This document shows positions 12,044 through 24,527 of a stretch of 64,000 nucleotides of DNA, in pieces. The DNA lies in contig OX579635.1 in the NCBI GenBank assembly GCA_951230915.1, positions 1,550,001-1,614,000 on the forward strand, in the 5' to 3' direction. Numbering within the stretch: the stretch's first letter is position 1; every line of letters begins with the position of its first letter. This stretch comes from Antitrichia curtipendula (lineage: Eukaryota; Streptophyta; Bryopsida; Hypnales; Leucodontaceae). The notes below the pieces were generated by a model. That model saw only the letters and a program-made list of their open reading frames with translations. It did no database searches and was not told the DNA's origin. Position numbers and translations under genes: made by a program.

Positions 12044-14440
12044 AGAATCTTTTGTAAAGAAAAACACTGAAATGGCGGAAACTACTTCGGCAGGACCGAT
12101 TCGGATTCGCCATTACTGTCGTTGTATATAGTAGCTGATGAGCTGGCGCCCGAATTTGTACGTCATCGATTATGACCTGTATCATGAACTGATTCCGTTT
12201 CTTGAATGATTAAATCAGAACGATTTCTTACAACTCTGACTTGGTCTTAGCGAAACCCGCGTAGGAAGTGGTGGAGCTTTCCTTGTACTCCCTCATGTGC
12301 ACGGTAACGTTTCTGATTTTCACTGGTGTGCTACTGCAATATCTGTAACCCCGGCCATGCCACAAATTTGAAGGGAGCCTTCACCATTCCCCTTCTCCGT
12401 GACCCTAGTTCAAAATTTCAGTCTCCAACATCACATTCTGGCATAGAAATGGGCAGTACTAAAGTAAACTGCGATATATTTTTGAGAGAATCGGCAAAAT
12501 GAATTAAATTTAGATGAAAGACCATGAAGCGCAGCATCAAGTCCCCGACAATAGCGCAAAGGCTTAGCAGAGAGTACCCAATTGAGGACACTTGACTGAC
12601 CCGCAAACCTGCCTAGAGTATCCGTCATTCCATCCTCTCACAAAGAGGGGTCTAGCACACCAGAGAAAATTGGTCACAAGTTCATTGATGGCACAAGTAA
12701 ACTGAGAGTTGCATGGTAAATCAAGGGTGATATACGTCTTATTGGTTTTAGAGCTTCACCATTCGTCTGTGGCATCTTTTCCTTTAGTTGTTTTCTATTG
12801 GCCCATGGCCTATGCTTGAAGTAGATGGTGTCTTCTTTATTGTTGGCATGTTACGAATGTAGTTTATAGAAGTGTGAAGGTGCATTAAAGATAAAGTAGC
12901 AAGTTGTCTAGCAAAGAGGGAGGACGGTGCTATCATAATCTTGCATAATCATACAGAGAACGAATAGCTTGCAAATTGAAAAATTAGTGTTTGCTTCCAA
13001 ATTTGCTCAAAATTTGTTATTGCTTCAACAATGAGTATGATTTATTGAATCAACAATACATTTTGCACTAATTTTGAAGAATGTTTTTGTGACTTTCATT
13101 ATTGAGCAATGGAGGTATTTAGAAGTATTTTGATACGCTAATGTTCTAATGTAAATTTTTTTAAATCTATTTTTTTTATAAATAAATTTAATACATTGGT
13201 AATAAAAATTATTCTCAAATTCTAATTCTATTTGACTTAAGAAATATTTTTTAATGGTTTTTAAATATTCTTAAAAATAAATCTAAGACCATCACAATAC
13301 ATAGAAATGTAGAGGTCATTGAGATCAATACATTCCTTCTCATTAAAGTAGTGACACCGTAAACTTCAAAGTACCTAATACATACTACTATTATTTGTTT
13401 AGTAGAAAACCAAATTTATATATGATATCCTATTTAGAACCTAAGAATTTTTTTTCAAGTATCTTTTAAAGGTGTTGCTATTCATATATCACTCTTCATT
13501 TTTGTTGTTGTAAGGTTCCAAATGTGTTGTTTCCTACCAAATCTATAATCCATTCTAAGAGCCTATAATGTGTTTCTTTTTATTATTTGTAACATATTCT
13601 TTAAGTAGCAAAATTATTTTATTCTACTTTAGTACAATATTAATTACTAGAATTTTCTAATTTGGTTGAACAAATTTTTACAACACTTATATTGACAAAT
13701 AAGGTGCCACTATCATTTTTATTTTTTTCCAAAAAAAAAAGTTTTAATAAGTGCCAAATATCATATGCTTAATATTGGATTGAAAATATTGCATTGACAC
13801 ATATCACATTAGCACATATCACATGTCCATAATTTTTCTTTCATCCCCAATTTGGTGATTTCATCCAAGGTTGTTTTATTGAATTAAAAAAATTCTAGCA
13901 AAGAACTTTAGAGCTTTTTGCCATTTTTTAGCCAATTCTTTTTTGGTGCAATCTGACACTATAATGCAAAAGAAATCCATATCTACAATTCCACAAGAAC
14001 AATGCTTAAATTTAACCCTTAAAGGATGCTAAGGCTGCAAAGTGGTCGATGGATGACATTATTGTTTACAATGAAAATACAGAATGCACCTATTGGTCAA
14101 ATAATCGAAGTAGTTTTAGTGACTACCTTAGTCAGGGATAAGAATTCTTTTTTGAGTGATTTCTTGTTGAAAAACAATCATTTTTTTTTGTGAGGGAATA
14201 GTTGGCTATGAATTCTTCCCTTTTAGTGGATGGAATTGCTAAATTGCTATCAAATCTTGGGGGCAAGATTGCTCTATTTGAGATGAATTGTATTATCTTT
14301 TAGATGAACAAATGAATTTTCATCCATACATTGTAGGTTTCATGGATGAAAATAGCTTTCTCACTCCGTTGAAGATCGCTTTCTGCACTGCCTAGTTTGA
14401 ATGAAAAACAAAAATCTAGTCATGGGGGCCGCATCCTTTA
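12044..14440. other. TOP2 3' flank and AT-rich intergenic DNA
   Basis: The first 200 bp or so are the presumed TOP2 3' UTR. The rest becomes strongly AT-rich and no exon is recognised. At 14012-14015 a TTAA is followed by CCCTTAAAGGAT, a probable decayed end of the TTAA-flanked MITE family described at 27360 and 41389. Confidence 0.5.
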
Positions 14441-14883
14441 AGGTAAAACAACCCATTGTGGTTAGAATTTGGAGTCTACCCTCATGCCATTGCTGAAATT
14501 TTTCAAAGTTTTTTCCACACAAAGATAAGTTTGAGAAATAATGAGAGCAATTGAAATTTTGTTTCTCAAACAAAGTGTGAACTAGTTATGTATTTCTGAA
14601 GTGATCTTCCCAACTTGGTCTACAGGCTGCCCCATAATCAATAAAAAGTGTATCCAATATACTTATCTTAATCACCTAAAGTGGTCACAATAATTTCTAA
14701 TGTGGAATGCCATGAAAAGTCACTTCTTGCAATAAATTACACTTAAAAAGTTGGATGTTCCTAATGAAGTTACTAATCACTCCATAGGTGTCAGATTAGA
14801 TTTTGATTGTGGTCTGAAAAAACCATTATTGGGTCATGAGGTGTCCACTATGAGACGTCTGACCGCAATGGGCTGGTTTACCT
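14441..14883 (+). mobile_element. MITE, AGGTAAAAC family, copy 1
   Basis: The left end is AGGTAAAACAACCCATTGTG and the right end, reverse complemented, is AGGTAAACCAGCCCATTGCG, so terminal inverted repeats of about 25 bp are present. It is preceded by TA, but the base pair after the right end is TC, so the target duplication is not intact. It is noncoding and nearly colinear with 17725-18166, in the same orientation. It ends about 445 bp before the start codon of the SDR gene. Confidence 0.75.
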
Positions 14884-15327
14884 TCATTCTAATAAGGTCC
14901 GCCAAAGCTCATGCGACCTGCCATGACCCTGACACACCCTACTTTTGCGTATTCACAGAGCTCTCTGTATCCTTCAGCTTCGCACTATGCACCCCGATCG
15001 CCATTGCTTCGTAGTCTAGGACCCTGACCTTAAAATTGTCAGCTGCTGAAATCTTTCACTTCCCGAACTTCAGCCATTGATCACATTCCGGTTAAAAGAA
15101 TTCTCAATAAGTTTCGTAGCGTATCCACTCCTGGAGCTTCGATATAGTATTTCCACGCTCTTAGTAGCGAAATTTTGGTTGCGGACTCCCGTGTGGCTTA
15201 GATTGGGTCACTAGACTAACAGTTTGAATTTTGTAGAGAAGAGATTTGTGTTTTGAAAGTTTGGGATCGAAGAGGAGCAGGGTTTAGTTGTTACTTGTAC
15301 GGTTTGCGAAATTGTGGAGGGGAAGGG
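14884..15327 (+). promoter_or_regulatory. SDR gene upstream region
   Basis: This is a non-repeat segment between a MITE and the SDR start codon, with higher GC than the flanking repeats. It presumably holds the promoter and 5' leader. No TATA box or specific factor site could be assigned with confidence. Confidence 0.35.
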
Positions 15328-17431
15328 ATGGCGGAAACTCCACGAAGACTTGTTGGCAAGGTTGCGGTGATCACCGCTTCGACGCAAGGAATTGGATTCG
15401 GTATTGCGGAACGCCTGGGCTTGGAAGGAGCATCCGTCGTCATTTCATCTCGCAAGCAAGTGCGTCTCTGGATTACTCTGTTTTGTATATCTTCTGTCTG
15501 TCATTTAAGGTTTTCGACGGCCGCTTATTGTGGAAGCTTGTGAGGATTGTAAGCGGGGTGGTACATGTTATCCATTTCATTTCGCGTTTTTTGGTGGAAT
15601 TTTAGTGTATCGTAATTCGCAATTGCTAGGGTTTCGGTTTGTTGGAGCAAGTATGTTCCCGCGAGACGTCAGGGCTCGGAGACGAATGTTTTATTGTTTG
15701 AAAATGACGAATTCCGTTGATCATGCTGTGAAAAATCAATAACTCAGATAGGGCCTGTATATATCACGTGAAGAGCATTGCATGTGTTGTTCAACAACTA
15801 AAATTGGACGAAAGAATGTCTCCATGTGGTTGATAGGAAAATATGAGGTCAAATTTGGGCTTCTTGGTTCTTTAGGAGATGTAGGTCTTCGGAATTTGTT
15901 CAATTGAACTTGTGTGTTCGTTTGTTTTCCAGAAAAATGTTGATGAGGCGGTGGCGAAGCTGAAATCGAAGGGTATTGAAGCTTTTGGATTGGAGTGCCA
16001 TGTGGCATCTGCTGACCAAAGGAAGAGGCTTATGGAGAGCGCGGTTGAGGTAATGAAATCAATGAAAGCCTGTGTGTTTTGTGTTAATCATCTTCATCCT
16101 GTGCTCATGTGAAGCTTCCTGTTTTTTCCATAGGTTGCAAATGCTCTGCTTGATTTTTCACCGGGCTTTGTTTGCGCTTGCTCGATTAGAATGTAGCATT
16201 TGGGATGCTGACTGCCGGTATATTCTCATGTCTTTCAGAAATATGGACGGATAGATATCCTTGTTTCAAATGCAGCAGCAAATCCCTCCATTGACCCTAT
16301 AGTATCTCTGTCTGAGAAAGCTCTTGACAAGCTTTGGGAGGTGAACTTGAAGGCTTCAGTACAAGTTGTCCAGGTATAAAAGTTTTGACGCTACATAAGA
16401 GATCTAAATTGTATTTTAATGTTTTGTTTAGCGCTTTTGAGTGGATCATATGGGGACTCTTTATGGTCCAATTTTATTTATCTTTAACCAGCACATGCAA
16501 TTTCTTTCACTGAATCTGGTGATATTTAATTTTGCCTTCTCTGAATTATATTTTTCACAAATTATTAATCAAATTGGTCATGAAATCTTGGTCCTTTAGG
16601 GATGAGGCATTAATGCTAGTTTACTCCTTGTAAGCTGAAATCGGCGATTGCGTATTTATGACTGCTGCTGTTCTTGACGTACATACTTCCTAAAGCTGAC
16701 ACATTTATGTTTCGGATTCCTTTGTGTGTATTCCTGTAGGCAGCAGCGCCTCACCTTTCTGGAAACTCATCAGTGATGTTCATATCTTCCATTACGGCCT
16801 ATAGTCCATCGCCACCTTTAGCTATGTATGGCGTTATGAAGACCGCTCTTCTTGGTCTTACGAAGGTGCAAAATCGAACCCCGTCAAGGATCACAGTCAG
16901 GATCCTTGTACTGAACTGTTAGACTAATTTTTATGAAATACATTATCCTAAATTAAATTGATTGCTCATCCTATTCTGACAATTGGTATGGGAGATTCTG
17001 GTTTGTGCAGGGTCTCGCTGCTGAGTTGGCACCTGAAACTCGAGTGAATGCAATTGCACCAGGATTTGTGCCGACATACTTTGCTGATCATCTTATTCAA
17101 AGTGATGCAGGTGTAAGTGAACCATTTTTTTTTATCAATTTTATTCGTCACATATATATAATCTCTTAAAATTGGTACACAGATCTCGTTCATAAACTAT
17201 CGCTGGCTTTGTTCCATGTTCCTTGATGCCTTATAGATTGCTCATACGAAAGAACTCATGATTATCGATATATTTTTGCAGCGGGAGAAGATTGAATCTG
17301 AAACTCTATTGGGAAGGTTGGGAACAGTTGGTGATATGGCAGCTACAGCAGCCTTCTTAGCTTCTGATGATTCAGCTTATATCACAGGCGAGACTATAGT
17401 CGTTGCAGGTGGTACGAAATCCCGGCTGTAG
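15328..17431 (+). CDS. Short-chain dehydrogenase/reductase, DHRS4/tropinone-reductase-like, peroxisomal
   Basis: This is an NAD(P)H-dependent SDR of the plant group related to DHRS4 and tropinone reductase; its substrate (probably a carbonyl compound) cannot be told from sequence. Exons 15328-15459, 15933-16049, 16239-16373, 16740-16865, 17011-17112 and 17282-17431 all join in phase 0 and give 253 residues, the usual family length. Visible: the cofactor-binding turn [13 protein letters not shown] (about 15-27), SNAAANPS, and the catalytic set Ser145, Tyr158 and Lys162 in MYGVMK with the normal 13-residue Ser-Tyr spacing. The APGFVPT loop is also present. The protein ends SRL, a type 1 peroxisomal targeting signal, so a peroxisomal location is likely. 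The start ATG sits directly before the first beta strand, and family members begin there. The gene is bracketed by two direct copies of one MITE. Confidence 0.92.
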
Positions 17432-17724
17432 GTCTACCGTTGAAAGTAGTCTTCAATATTACAATTATGTATGCGATTGACTATTATCTGTAGGAAGTGT
17501 GAAAATGGTTGTGTTTCAATCATCCTCTATACTTGTTAGTGGGGACTGGGGAATGTAATGCAAAGCAGTTCGACCATCCTAGCAACCATCCTTGGTCTGC
17601 TCCACAAAATTCTAAATTCTGAGATCTTAGCCAGTGTTGAAATTGGTATCACGATTCAAGTTAACAGCCGGATCTTACTAACCCCTGATCTTACATGGGT
17701 CTGGGACAAAACTTGGAAGTACTA

Positions 17725-18166
17725 AGGTAAAACATCCCATTGTGGTCAGAATTTGGAGTCTGCCCTTGTGCCATTGCTGAAATTTAAAAAAATAATTCCA
17801 CTCAGAGATAAGTGTGAGAAACAGTGAGAGCAGTTGAAAATTTATTTTTCAGACAAAGTGTGAATTAGTTATGTATTTCTGAAGTGATCTTTCCAACATG
17901 GCCTACAAGCTGCCCCATAACCAACAAAAAGTGTATCCAATATTCTCATCTTAATCACCTAAAGTGGTCACAATAATTTCTAATGTAAAATGCCATAAAA
18001 GGTCACTTCCTACAATGATTTATACTAGAAAAGTTAGGTGTTCCTAGTGAGGTCACTAATCACTCCATAGGTGTCAGGTTAGATATTGATTGTGGTCTGA
18101 AGAAACCATCATGGGGTCATGAGGTGTCCACTATGGGTCATCTGACTGCAATCGGCTAGTTTACCT
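17725..18166 (+). mobile_element. MITE, AGGTAAAAC family, copy 2, TA target duplication
   Basis: The left end is AGGTAAAACATCCCATTGTG and the right end, reverse complemented, is AGGTAAACTAGCCGATTGCA. It is flanked by TA at 17723-17724 and 18167-18168. It is noncoding, 442 bp, and colinear with 14441-14883. A TA duplication points to the Tc1/mariner (pogo or Stowaway-like) group. It lies 294 bp after the SDR stop codon. Confidence 0.8.
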
Positions 18167-18358
18167 TATAAAGGAATGATTTATTTTTCAATTTTTTCTG
18201 AGATTTGTATTAAAATAGATAATGCTATACTTCATAAATAGAAATTTAATTTATCTGGATAAATTTGAAAAAATATTTGAAGAAGTTATTCAATTTTGTT
18301 TCAAAACATTTTACCTTAATTCATCAAAAATACAATTTCATTTTTTTATCATGTAAAT

Positions 18359-18564
18359 CACTATAAGAACCCCTTATCTAAGCAAATGGATTTTGTTGGA
18401 CATTCAATATAGCAACCCATGTTTTTATGTCAACAATGATGTCCAATGTAACATCTTCATGTTGTATTAGATGTCATTGTTGATATAAAAACATGGGTTG
18501 TTACATTGGATGTCCAACAAAATCCATTTGCTTAGACATCACAAAACACTGGTTTCTTGTAGTG
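18359..18564. mobile_element. CACTA foldback MITE with AAT target duplication
   Basis: The left end is CACTATAAGAACCCC and the right end, reverse complemented, is CACTACAAGAAACCAG. Direct 3-bp flanks AAT/AAT (18356-18358 and 18565-18567) are exact. Most of the 206 bp is one long inverted repeat (shared TCTAAGCAAATGGATTTTG and AACCCATGTTTTTAT), so the RNA would be a hairpin of about 90 bp. It is noncoding. Confidence 0.85.
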
Positions 18565-18567
18565 AAT

Positions 18568-19244
18568 TTTACATGAAAATGTGATGTGATGTTTTTGGAT
18601 GCTAAAATTCCATTTTACATAGATAAGCAAAGTGTATGTGATAAGTACAATGACCTTGTCATAAAAGCATCAAAATGCATAAATCTTTCAAAAACAAGGG
18701 AACTACTTCTTATTCCATCACTTATTTCTTATCTACTTCCTTTCTTGTTATTGGATCATGAAGAGAGTCATTATATGGTTCTTTTTGTTTTCTTACTTCA
18801 AATATGTTATTTATTTTTAGTTTAACAATTGTGATTCAAATTGAAAAGTTTGATGACACGGTTAAACTTCCATATAAGAACCAAACTAGCCTCCAATTAC
18901 ATGTGATTGGCTAAATCAATTTACATAGCACAATTTTTCAACTCTAGTTTGTAGATGAGGGCCAAGGAAAATTGACCCCCTCATTGCCTCAACCAAGGAT
19001 AATGTCAAAATTGCCCCCTATTTTGTGTTGCATTTATTGATAATTTTTCAGTAATTCACCCTGGCCGTGGATGAGGCCCCATTCTATATCTTGTCATTTT
19101 GTATCTCGTTTTTGTGTTACATTGTATCATCTTGTTGTGATGCCCATAGTGAGACCAATATTATAGTTCTATTTGACTAGGCTTGATCAAGAGTTCATAC
19201 GTGGATATTAAGATTTTTCTTGTGTGTTCTATGTCTCTATCACT
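18568..19244. other. AT-rich intergenic DNA, no gene seen
   Basis: No exon, known repeat end or RNA gene was recognised. The open frame at 18586-18825 has a hydrophobic composition typical of translated AT-rich DNA and no recognised domain. Confidence 0.4.
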
Positions 19245-19444
19245 NNNNNNNNNNNNNNNNNNNNNNNNNNNNNNNNNNNNNNNNNNNNNNNNNNNNNNNN
19301 NNNNNNNNNNNNNNNNNNNNNNNNNNNNNNNNNNNNNNNNNNNNNNNNNNNNNNNNNNNNNNNNNNNNNNNNNNNNNNNNNNNNNNNNNNNNNNNNNNNN
19401 NNNNNNNNNNNNNNNNNNNNNNNNNNNNNNNNNNNNNNNNNNNN
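19245..19444. other. Assembly gap of 200 N
   Basis: This is a run of exactly 200 undetermined bases, so it is probably a fixed-size placeholder rather than a measured length. Open frames spanning it are artefacts. Confidence 0.98.
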
Positions 19445-19866
19445 GTTGAAACTTGAAATCACATCCAATAAAGACAACCTTGCCAGGGCTCCAAGCATGA
19501 CTCAGAATATTTATCACTTACTAAAGATGGCATGGTGAATGTATCTGACATCTCTATTGATGGATTCATTTATTTTTCGCTTGCAAGGGTGCATAGTTTA
19601 GATGATGCTCTTTTACCCAAAGTCTACCGAAATATTGTCAAATTCATTGATAAGACTTGGACCTCCACTTCTCTTCATGAACTTTTTGAACTTTAAAATT
19701 TTGATTCATTTCTGAAGTTTTATTTAAAGTCTAATTTGCTATAGCACATGCTGGACAAAAAATGTTTTTGTAAGGGAGTCCTCATTGATAACCCATACAT
19801 AAACCTGATCATTGTTGACATGCTTGAAGGACTACCAGTTCCCGATTTATATATCCAATCCTTCTA

Positions 19867-20197
19867 AGGTAACATGTCCAAAAATCGCCCACCTAAAGTG
19901 CTGAAACTAAATTGTTGGGAGGCAAAATTTCTTGAAATAATTTTCAGTTAATTTTCCTTGAAAGACAAGTGGAATTGGCATCTCACCCAAGTCGTTTCAT
20001 ATTTTTTGGAGCTTTGTGAAATTAGTTATAAAATTTTGAAGTTGAAATGCCATAGGGCTATAAAATCGCCCACTTCTTAAAATGTATATTGTTTGTACAT
20101 TGTTAAAGACTATGAAAGAAAAAATGTACACATAATGTACATTTGAGGATGTGGGTGGTTTTAGAGCCTATACAATTTCAGAGCTATATAGTTACCT
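19867..20197 (+). mobile_element. MITE, TA-AGGTAAC/GCCCAC family, copy A
   Basis: The left end AGGTAACATGTCC follows TA (19865-19866) and the right end ATAGTTACCT precedes TA (20198-20199). The interior matches the reverse complement of 47972-48293 over most of its length, including GGCAAAA...TTTTCCTTGAAAGA and a hairpin built from AATGTACATTGTTTGTACAT-like arms near 20070-20150. It is noncoding. A solo terminus of the same family (GGAGGAGGCTCGAAAACAG) lies near 20278. Confidence 0.65.
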
Positions 20198-20199
20198 TA

Positions 20200-23100
20200 T
20201 TGTTGTTCCTACTAGTGGAATCAGGACTCATCCACATGGCTTTAGCCTCTCTTTGAGTTTGCAGATGGACAAGTAGAGGAGGAGGCTCGAAAACAGTTCA
20301 AGCATTAAGAACTGCCCCTACAAAAGTGCCCAAAACAATGCACATGGGATGTAGAAATGGAAATGACTTCATGTGGTGAGAAATTGCCAACCCATGTGTG
20401 TGATTTTAGGTTATTGAACAGGTGACATGGTTCATCATCATGTGTGGTTTTACTCATAATAAAGACCTGAATTTGGTGAGGTCAGCAAAATGACTTTGAA
20501 ATGTCAAAAAATTGCAAGAAAAATTGCAAAAAACACATTTGAGGCTGAACCTCCTTCTAATAAAATGCTCCTCAGTTGCTCATAACTTCTTGGATTGATG
20601 TGAAATTTTAACCACACAAACTACGCTAGTATGTGCAACTTTTTCAAAAACAATTATCAGAAACGGACATTTTATGAAGAAGAAACAAGCTGCCAAAGTT
20701 CATTGTAATCCAAAAATGTCGGGATTTTAAACTTTGAATTGCTCCCAAACATTCAAAACAACTTGGATTGATATCAAAATATTACCACAAAAACTAGACT
20801 TCAAGGGAAACATAATTCAACAAATTTTATTGAAAACTAATTAATCCAATTTTTCCATAAAATTTTCCATTTGAATTTATTGTCCATGTTGTTTCAGGTG
20901 CCTCCATCTACACTTGCAAGATTTTAAACAATCACATTACCCTTGAAGATGACAAGACCATCATTGATGCATTGCTCATCCCTATGATTTGTGCAATAAA
21001 TGTTGTTCCTATATCATCTTCATGAATCACATTGCCTTCGGATGATTTAGATATACAAGATGTTGAGGTCCCACACATTGTGAAGACATCTCAATTCAGT
21101 AAATAAGTCTATATTCAATTTGCATATCTTCTTTAGTTTTAAGCCTCAGCCTATTTTAAACCATCTCTAATAATGCATTTTTTATATGCAATATGATATC
21201 AATCCAATGAAGTTGTACACTAGCCGTTCTATTCCTTGTCCAAATTTTTTCTAAGATCAGAGAAGCCTTATATATTTTCTAAGTATATCAAGGCAATAGC
21301 TTCTGAATTCACATTTGAGTGAATTATCTCTAGTACATGAAAAACTATTGTTACTTTAGATCCCAAAGTTTTTCAATATTACTCTTAAATGTGACAATTG
21401 TAGAATTAGATGATGAGCCATTATTGCCTAATAATAGTGACCGTTTTCAATCTATATTTTCTTCTATGTAATTCTATTTCTAGTCATATCACTATTATTG
21501 GATTTAATTCTAGTCACATCACTTTTGTTGGATTCAATTTCTATGTGAAATATTGAAGTAATCTTCTCATTTTATCAATCAATCAATAAGATAAGAGATT
21601 AAGTAGTACATGTAACGTAGAAAATAAATTTTCAGCCATAGCAAGTGTATTACTACCCAAATTGGAAGTTTAAGAAAAAAATATTGAGTATATTGCCTTC
21701 ATTATGCAAATAGATAAAGTAGGATGCAACAACCCTAAACCTCATAGGTTCCGTAAAAGACTTCATCCTAAAAACATGTATGTCCACAGGTTTACAAGCT
21801 CATGCTCACATGCTCATATAATAACACACCTGACCTCTACCTAGTAAATAGAATACAATAGCCTTGTCTTACACATGACGATAAAAATGGTCAAAGATTT
21901 AATCATGAAATTGTCATAATTTTTATTAGTAATTTTTTCCTACTTTAATTGTACACTTTTTGTACATTCTTCATAAGTTACAAATTTAGGCAATAATATT
22001 TTAAATTATAGTATTTATACCTATTCAAAGGTGAATCATTTTACCTATGCATAAAATGAAAAAATAAAATGAAAAAAATCTTTGCTTTTCATAAATTTTA
22101 AATGGCCAAAGATAAGTAGGGACCACAAAATGGTTATGCAAGGGACTAATTAGGGATTAATGATCCCTTCATTTGAGCTTGATTGCTTCTAGAGATGTTT
22201 TTTTGAGTGGTGAATCTATTTACATCTATAAGCATAAATGGAACATGAAAAATGGGAACGTTAATCATTTAATCATCCAAGGCTAGATAGTTTTGTGGAA
22301 AAAAATAATACCATCCAAAGATTTTGTAGCAATTTAGCAATTTAATTAGTTGAGAAAGGGAGAATATATTGCCAAATATGCCTTTGAAGACTTTTAATTT
22401 CTATCGCTTCTTAGTAAGTTTTAGATCCAAGAATCACTACCATTTGGTAGTGAATTAAATTAGAAATTTAAAATATTTTGAAATATAAATTTATTAAAAT
22501 GAGATAGTCTTGGTAGTTGGCATTCTAAAATCCTATGCTTGAATATGATTCCCTTTCAAGTAATCTTTGAGTATGCAAATAATTGCAAAGGCAATCCGTG
22601 AATAACTCTTTGCCTCCATCCTTTCTATTGTCCCCTTGAAAATACAATATAAAGGCTCACGACACAAGTATACAATCTAAATGTATAAAAAGGCAAATTT
22701 CACTTCACTAAATTTCACTTTGACATACACCACAAGCTTTGACTCAAGGCCACCTTTTGCTTAATATTGTGAATGCTAATCAATTTTAATGTGAGTCCTT
22801 AGGTATAAAGAAGTCTGGCTATAGTGTGTACTAACAATAGCATTGCCTTGATATCTCAATTTAAGCACCAAAGCATTGCCTGCGTACTATATGTTTGACA
22901 TTTGTCAAAAACTTGTATAACAAGTGTTACTAGTTCTATTTTTTCTATAGTAGTTAGAATTCTAAAATATAACATTTATTTGGCAATTTTGACGAAGTGA
23001 TGCTCAACTTGCCTTTTTCATTCATAATATTCTAATTTGCATAGAACTTGTATTCTAGTCCAAAACATAGTGCATACAAATAAGTAAACTCACTGAATTC

Positions 23101-24400
23101 TTAATCCTTAAGGGAAATTAAGAACCACTAAATGTTCTCAAAATGTTTCAATTGGAAACCCAAATTTGACAAGGTAAACAACCATATTGGAAACTAAATC
23201 AAGCATTGAATAAGTGTCATATCAAGATGCAATTGTCTAATTTTTTTTTTAAATGCAAATTTAAAATGTAAGCTGTAGTCCATTATGTGGTAGAATATAT
23301 TAGTATGTTAGGTCAAATACAATATAATTTAGTGAAGTATAAGTACAACAAAATGGTTATTTTGTTGTTTGGCACCATCATACATTGTTACATTGTTACT
23401 TGCAAACCACTCCTTTTCCTAAATGTTCTCATATCCTACAAAAAAAACTAAATGTTCATCTTCAAGGAATGAAGTGCAAGTTAATGGAAATGGTCACCTT
23501 TAGGAGCCATGGGATCACTAATCCAATCCCACATAGAATCACCACACTTGAATGCACATCGCATTCTCCTAGCAAATTGATTTCAAACCCAATGCCATAT
23601 AAATAACATTACTACGCTCACATAATGTTTATCACAAAAGCAAATGCATGACCACCTTCACAACTTATTATCATGTATAAACAACAGAAGAATTGGCAAG
23701 TGGATTGGACCTTCCTTCCCAATTCACATCATGACTAAGTGATTATATATATATGCAATTGCACCATTTCTGTCTATTTGGTGAGCACATTTTATGAAAA
23801 TGACATCCCACCTCCAAAAAAATCACAAAGATTAGGCAACACTCTTTTATCAATATGGTATGAATATGCAAAGACATTCAAATCAATCGGCACTTTCATG
23901 CACATTCTATAATACATCTTACTATCCTAAAACACTCATTCTACAAGTTAGAACAGGGCAAATGTATTCAACTCCCTTTCGGGGTTAATGGAACATCCTT
24001 TGCAAACGCAAGTTGAGGACGTGTTGAACGTATCCGCAATGTAATACCCAAGTATGATACCACTATCGTACACCTTTGAAATACTAATTCATGGAATTTT
24101 GTCATAGGACAGAAAAGTATAAACCATTCTATCCTGAAACCCTCACGAATAGATGCAAGTGCATTGCAACAGATTCCGGCGCTAATAAGTTTGAACTGCT
24201 CAGTGGAGGATGTCCCACTGGCGGGAGGTTTGTAGACAAAGTACAGTTGGCATGATAGCATGAATAAGGTGATTTGATCTGAAGCTTGTAATTAAACAAT
24301 AAACAGAGGGCTGCTTTGCTGAAAGGAGACGCTTCAGTTTTCTCAGACATGCCCCCGAAAGATGTGTCCACTCCTGTCAGGGTACCGTTTGACATATCTT
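20200..24400. other. Long AT-rich intergenic DNA, no gene seen
   Basis: About 4.2 kb without a recognisable exon. It contains diverged repeat-like text such as 20490-20870, but no element ends could be assigned there. The last 150 bp or so are probably the 3' UTR of the kinase gene on the minus strand. Confidence 0.45.
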
Positions 24401-24527
24401 ACTCACATATAGAGCAGCATACATAAAACTTTTACACTAGACATAAGTCTAGCTCGTTAACCCACCTGGTAGACACGATATTTTCGCGGCTAACAGTGTC
24501 GTGGCAAGTTGCTGGCCTTCGATTATG

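Noticed and set aside
19161..19538. Open frames crossing the N gap
   Set aside because: They consist mostly of undetermined residues; the frames are artefacts of the 200-N placeholder.
19470..19697. Roughly 74-codon plus-strand stretch next to the gap (contains DGMVNVSDISIDGFIYFSLA)
   Set aside because: It reads like decayed coding sequence, but the family could not be recognised and the upstream part is missing in the gap.
24129..24395. 88-codon minus-strand frame beyond the kinase stop
   Set aside because: It lies in the presumed 3' UTR after a stop codon supported by the conserved coiled-coil end, and no acceptor joining it in frame is convincing.
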